Shown one piece after another: positions 60,664 to 64,000 of a stretch of DNA of 64,000 nucleotides. Source of the stretch: Promicromonospora iranensis (GTDB lineage Bacteria > Actinomycetota > Actinomycetes > Actinomycetales > Cellulomonadaceae); the NCBI RefSeq assembly GCF_028994805.1, contig NZ_JAJQQP010000007.1, positions 1-64,000 on the forward strand, written 5' to 3'. Position 1 is the stretch's first letter, and each line of letters begins with the position of its first letter. The notes under the pieces are model-generated. The model was not told the DNA's origin. It saw nothing but the letters and a program-made list of their open reading frames with translations, and ran no database searches. The position numbers and the translations under genes are program-made.

Positions 60664-62280
60664 CTACTCCAGGAAGATCCCGTTGCCCGGCCCGACGGGC
60701 AGGTCGGCGAAGAAGAACACCGACAGGACGGCCGCCCACACCAGCCAGAACGCCACGGTGAAGGGCAGCAGCCGCGCCATCACCGTGCCGAGGCCGGCGC
60801 CGGGTTCCCAGCGGCGCAGGAACGTGAGCAGCACGATCATGTACGGGTTGAGCGGCGTGATGATCTGTGTGGCCGAGTCGCCGACGCGGAACGCCGCCTG
60901 CACGAACCCGGGCTCGTAGCCGATGAGCGCGAACATCGGCACGAACACCGCCGCCATGATGGTCCACAGCGACGAGCCGGAGATGATGAACAGGTTCAGC
61001 AGCGAGGCGAGCACGAGGAAGCCGATGATGGCCCCGTAGCCGGTCAGGCCGCTCGACTCGAGTCCCTCGGCGCCCGCCACGGCGATCCACTGGCCGACGC
61101 CGGACCAGTTGAACAGCGCGATGAACTGGCCGAGCACGAACGCCAGCACCAGGAACCCCGCCATGTCCTTGATGGACTGCTCCAGCAGCCGCGGGATGTC
61201 CTTCATCGACGTGATGGCTCTGGTCACCACGCCGTACACGACCCCGGGCACCAGGAACAGCACGAAGATCACGAAGGTGATCGAACTGAGCAGTGGTGAC
61301 TCGGGCAGGAACCCGCCGTCCTCGTTGCGCCACGGTGAGCCGGGCACGAGGAACGCGACCGCGAGCACCGCGGCTACCAGCAGCAGCGCACCGACGGCGA
61401 ACTGCAGCCCGCGACGCTCGATCGCCGAGAGGTCCGCCGACTCGACGGCGCCCACGGGCTCTCCCTCAGCGTGGGCCCCCGGCGTGGTCCTGCCGGCATT
61501 GGGCACCACCGTGCCGGTGAACCGCGCCTCGTCGACAGCAACACCCTGCCGGACCAGGCGTGGCTCCAGGACCTTGTCGATCAGGAACCCGGCGAGCACG
61601 GACAGCAGGAACGCCGAGACGACGTTGAAGTACCAGTTGGACACCGGGTTCACCGGGTCGCCCGGGTTGGGCAGGATCTGCGTCACCGACACGGTGATGC
61701 CGGCGAACAGGGCGTCCAGGCTGGTCACGGCGAAGTTCGTGGAGTAGCCGGCACCAGCGGCGGCGAAGCCGCCGAGCAGGCCCGCCACCGGGTGCCTGCC
61801 GGCAGCCTTGAACACCATCGCGGCGAGCGGCGGGATGACGATGAAGGCGCTGTCGGACATGACGCTGCCCCCGACCCCCACGAGACCGACGGCGTAGGGC
61901 AGCGCCCACCGCGGCGCGGAACCGAAGACCGCCCGGACGCCCGCGGCGAGGAGGCCCGTCTTCTCCGCCACACCGACCGCGAGCCAGATGGTCAGGACCG
62001 TCGTCAGGGGCGGAAAGCCGATGTAGTTGACGCCGATGTTCTCGGTGAACCAGGTCAGGCCCTCGGGCGTGAACAGGCCCTGGATCTCGGTGACCTCCTC
62101 GGCGCCTGGCACCTGCACGGTCACGTCGGCGAGCGCCATGAACGTCGAGACGAGCGCGATCGCCAGGAAGAGGATGAGGAAGAGCGTGAAGGGCTCGGGC
62201 AGCCTGTTGCCGACCCGCTCCACGGCGCCCAGGAATCTGTCGGCCCGCGACGGGCGGACGGGCGGTGCTGCGGTGCTCAT
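60664..62280 (-). CDS. abgT: AbgT-family transporter
   Basis: A 538-residue membrane protein with about 12 segments. FLGAVERVGNRLPEPFTLF at the start, GVGGSVMSDSAFIVIPPLAA (about 145) and ISGSSLWTIMAAVFVPMF (about 430) are family marks. AbgT proteins move p-aminobenzoyl-glutamate or act as sulfonamide exporters. GGGAGA lies before the ATG at 62280. It is divergent from an M20 amidohydrolase, the usual partner for p-aminobenzoyl-glutamate use. Confidence 0.88.
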   Translation of the reverse strand: MSTAAPPVRPSRADRFLGAVERVGNRLPEPFTLFLILFLAIALVSTFMALADVTVQVPGAEEVTEIQGLFTPEGLTWFTENIGVNYIGFPPLTTVLTIWLAVGVAEKTGLLAAGVRAVFGSAPRWALPYAVGLVGVGGSVMSDSAFIVIPPLAAMVFKAAGRHPVAGLLGGFAAAGAGYSTNFAVTSLDALFAGITVSVTQILPNPGDPVNPVSNWYFNVVSAFLLSVLAGFLIDKVLEPRLVRQGVAVDEARFTGTVVPNAGRTTPGAHAEGEPVGAVESADLSAIERRGLQFAVGALLLVAAVLAVAFLVPGSPWRNEDGGFLPESPLLSSITFVIFVLFLVPGVVYGVVTRAITSMKDIPRLLEQSIKDMAGFLVLAFVLGQFIALFNWSGVGQWIAVAGAEGLESSGLTGYGAIIGFLVLASLLNLFIISGSSLWTIMAAVFVPMFALIGYEPGFVQAAFRVGDSATQIITPLNPYMIVLLTFLRRWEPGAGLGTVMARLLPFTVAFWLVWAAVLSVFFFADLPVGPGNGIFLE

Positions 62281-62392
62281 GCGGTCTCCCTTGGCTCTGG
62301 CGTCGTGGCTCCGGCGTCGGTCGGGCAGCCTAGGGTCGCAATCTAGAGGGTGATTTTTCGGCCGGGTAACGACCTTCCATACGATGGACCGC

Positions 62393-63763
62393 ATGAGCCG
62401 CTCCACCCCGCCCAGCACCGCATACCTGGACCACCTGGTCGCCGAGACCGCCGGGCGGCGGGAGGCACTGGCCGGCGCGGCCTCGGTGGGCGGCACCGGC
62501 GTCCCCGGCAGACCCGGAGCGGCGCTGACCGACGGCGGTGCGCCCGCCGACCTGGTCGCCGCCGTCGAGCGGGCGGCCGACCGGCTCGAGCCGGAGCTCG
62601 CCGAGATCGTGCGCCGCCTGCACGCCCACCCCGAGCCGGCCTTCGAGGAGCACCGCAGCGCGGCGACGCTGGTGGAGGTGCTGGCCCGGCACGGTGTCGA
62701 GGCTCAGCTCGGCGTGCACGGCGTGCCGACCGCGTTCCGCGCGGAGGCCGGCGACCCCGCCGGGCCGACCATCGCGATCTGCGCGGAGTACGACGCGCTG
62801 CCCGGCATCGGCCACGCGTGCGGCCACAACGTCATCGCGGCGTCCGGCGTCGGGGCGTTCCTCGCCCTGCACGAGGTCATGACCTCCGGTGCGGCCCCCG
62901 CCGGACGAGTCGTGCTGCTCGGCACGCCCGCTGAGGAGGGGCACACCGGCAAGGAGGTCCTGGCACGCAACGGAGCCCTGGAGGGGATCGACGCCACGAT
63001 CATGGTGCACCCGTACGGGCTCGACGTCGCCGACCAGGTCTGGCTCGGCCGCCGTCTCCTGACGTGGACCTTCACCGGGCGACCCGCGCACGCCTCCGCC
63101 CAGCCGTACATGGGCCGTAACGCCCTCGACGCCGCCAGCCTCGCCTACCAGGGCATCGGCCTGCTGCGGCAGCAGATGCCGCCGGTGGACCGGGTGCACG
63201 CGACGATCGCGGAGGGCGGCACCCGGCCGAGCATCATCACGGAGCGCGCGGTCGTGCACCTGTACGCGCGGTCCAAGTACGCCGACACCCTGCGCGACCT
63301 GTCGCGCCGCCTGGACGACATCGCGCACGGAGCAGCGCGCATGACCGGTACCGACGTGGAGATCACCTGGGACGACGGGGCTCATCCGAGCCTGCCGGTA
63401 CGCACCAACCGGCGGCTCACCGACCGGTGGGTCTCCGCCCAGCGCCGCCGCGGACGTGATCCGCTGCCTGCCGGCGTGCTGTCCGAGACACTTGCTGCGT
63501 CCACCGACTTCGGCAACTTCTCCTTCCGCATTCCCGGCATCCATCCGCTCGTGCAGGTCTCCGACCCGGACGTCGCTCTGCACACCGCCGAGTTCGCCAC
63601 CGCCGCGGCGAGCCCCGCGGCGGTGTCCGCGGCGGTCGACAGTGCGGCCGGCCTCGCGTCGACGGCCCTGGACTATCTGTACGACGCCGACCTGCGTGCC
63701 GCCGTTCACACGGAGTTCGCCGAGGAGGGCGGCGCCGTCGACGTGCCGGCGTACTTCGACTGA
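62393..63763 (+). CDS. M20-family amidohydrolase (AbgB-like)
   Basis: A 456-residue metallopeptidase-type enzyme. Metal ligands lie in AEYDALPGIGHACGHN (about 130-145), LGTPAEEG (about 178) and MVHPYG (about 205). A dimerisation domain (about 215-325) is inserted, and the last ligand is in the late IHPLVQVS region. It probably cleaves p-aminobenzoyl-glutamate or another N-acyl amino acid brought in by the divergent AbgT transporter. TACGAT lies 7 nt before the ATG at 62393, so the transcript may be leaderless; an ATG 9 nt upstream is possible. The first 55 residues are an extension. Confidence 0.85.
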   Translation: MSRSTPPSTAYLDHLVAETAGRREALAGAASVGGTGVPGRPGAALTDGGAPADLVAAVERAADRLEPELAEIVRRLHAHPEPAFEEHRSAATLVEVLARHGVEAQLGVHGVPTAFRAEAGDPAGPTIAICAEYDALPGIGHACGHNVIAASGVGAFLALHEVMTSGAAPAGRVVLLGTPAEEGHTGKEVLARNGALEGIDATIMVHPYGLDVADQVWLGRRLLTWTFTGRPAHASAQPYMGRNALDAASLAYQGIGLLRQQMPPVDRVHATIAEGGTRPSIITERAVVHLYARSKYADTLRDLSRRLDDIAHGAARMTGTDVEITWDDGAHPSLPVRTNRRLTDRWVSAQRRRGRDPLPAGVLSETLAASTDFGNFSFRIPGIHPLVQVSDPDVALHTAEFATAAASPAAVSAAVDSAAGLASTALDYLYDADLRAAVHTEFAEEGGAVDVPAYFD

Positions 63764-63837
63764 CGCCGGGGCCGCGCCGGCCAGCGGCCGGCCAAAAAAG
63801 GCGGGCCTGATGCGGGAGGCGACCTTATGGTCGGGCC

Positions 63838-64000
63838 ATGACGACGCCGGAGATCGCCCCCATCGACACCTGGCTCGCCGTCACGCGGGAGGACGGCGAG
63901 ACCGTGGGCTACCTCGAACCCGTGACCGACGACTACTCCGACGTGATCCCGCGCAACCGGCTCGGCCACGCCGTCGGCGAGGTGTGCGACTACCACGTGG
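63838..64000 (+). CDS. Conserved hypothetical protein, 5' part only
   Basis: 54 codons are in view before the window ends (MTTPEIAPIDTWLAVTREDG, then ETVGYLEPVTDDYSDVIPRN). The pattern resembles a small uncharacterised actinobacterial protein seen beside other housekeeping genes. TATGGT lies 6 nt before the ATG, suggesting a leaderless start. Confidence 0.6.
   Translation, partial: MTTPEIAPIDTWLAVTREDGETVGYLEPVTDDYSDVIPRNRLGHAVGEVCDYHV

Overview
The window comes from a high-GC actinobacterial chromosome. Conservon and WhiB genes, a bacterial proteasome activator (Bpa), an actinobacterial-type dCTP deaminase and many GTG or leaderless starts point to Actinomycetota. Gene content and codon use suggest Micrococcales, perhaps near Promicromonosporaceae or Cellulomonadaceae; that placement is inference, because no full rRNA gene is in view.

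Layout. Bases 1-168 hold the promoter and leader of an rRNA operon that leaves the window to the left. Bases 588-4042 are a pcaR-pcaF-pcaI-pcaJ cluster for the last steps of the beta-ketoadipate pathway. Bases 4432-17448 are an integrated actinomycete integrative and conjugative element (AICE) of about 13 kb. It is inserted in the 3' half of tRNA-Arg(ACG) and flanked by direct repeats. Its parts are a GntR-type regulator with twin operators, small transfer genes, an FtsK/TraB-like DNA translocase, a SpdB-like membrane protein, a primase-polymerase, a replication ATPase, excisionase and integrase, plus cargo genes of unknown function at both ends. Three blocks of repeated DNA inside it look like working sites: a GGTAGCG array before the replication genes, a GGTCCG-rich block inside the spdB-like gene, and a palindrome cluster before xis.

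To the right come two tRNA-Ser genes, a GMC (cholesterol-oxidase-like) oxidoreductase, a cvnABCD conservon whose CvnA has a very long disordered tail, quinone oxidoreductase, bpa, two distant paralogues of an unknown family (28 kb and 34 kb), dcd, a TM2 protein, tRNA-Gly(CCC), a small GntR-controlled divergent locus and pirin. A gene-free 520-bp stretch carries several DnaA boxes. Next are tetR, a CorA-type Mg transporter with a short Glu-Pro-Pro leader peptide, PTS enzyme I and EIIA, an NHLRC2-like protein, a NAL1-like serine protease with a small companion, an S9 peptidase, a CopD-CtaG fusion and a WhiB7-like regulator.

The last 14 kb hold a branched-chain/pyruvate-type 2-oxoacid dehydrogenase operon (E1alpha-E1beta-E2) behind a 50-bp dyad, an AXE1-type esterase, an aromatic/histidinol-phosphate aminotransferase, a WXG100-like protein paired with a lipase-like protein, purB, and an AbgT transporter divergent from an M20 amidohydrolase. 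Many genes here have a TANNNT-like -10 box only 6-7 nt before the start codon, which suggests widespread leaderless transcription.
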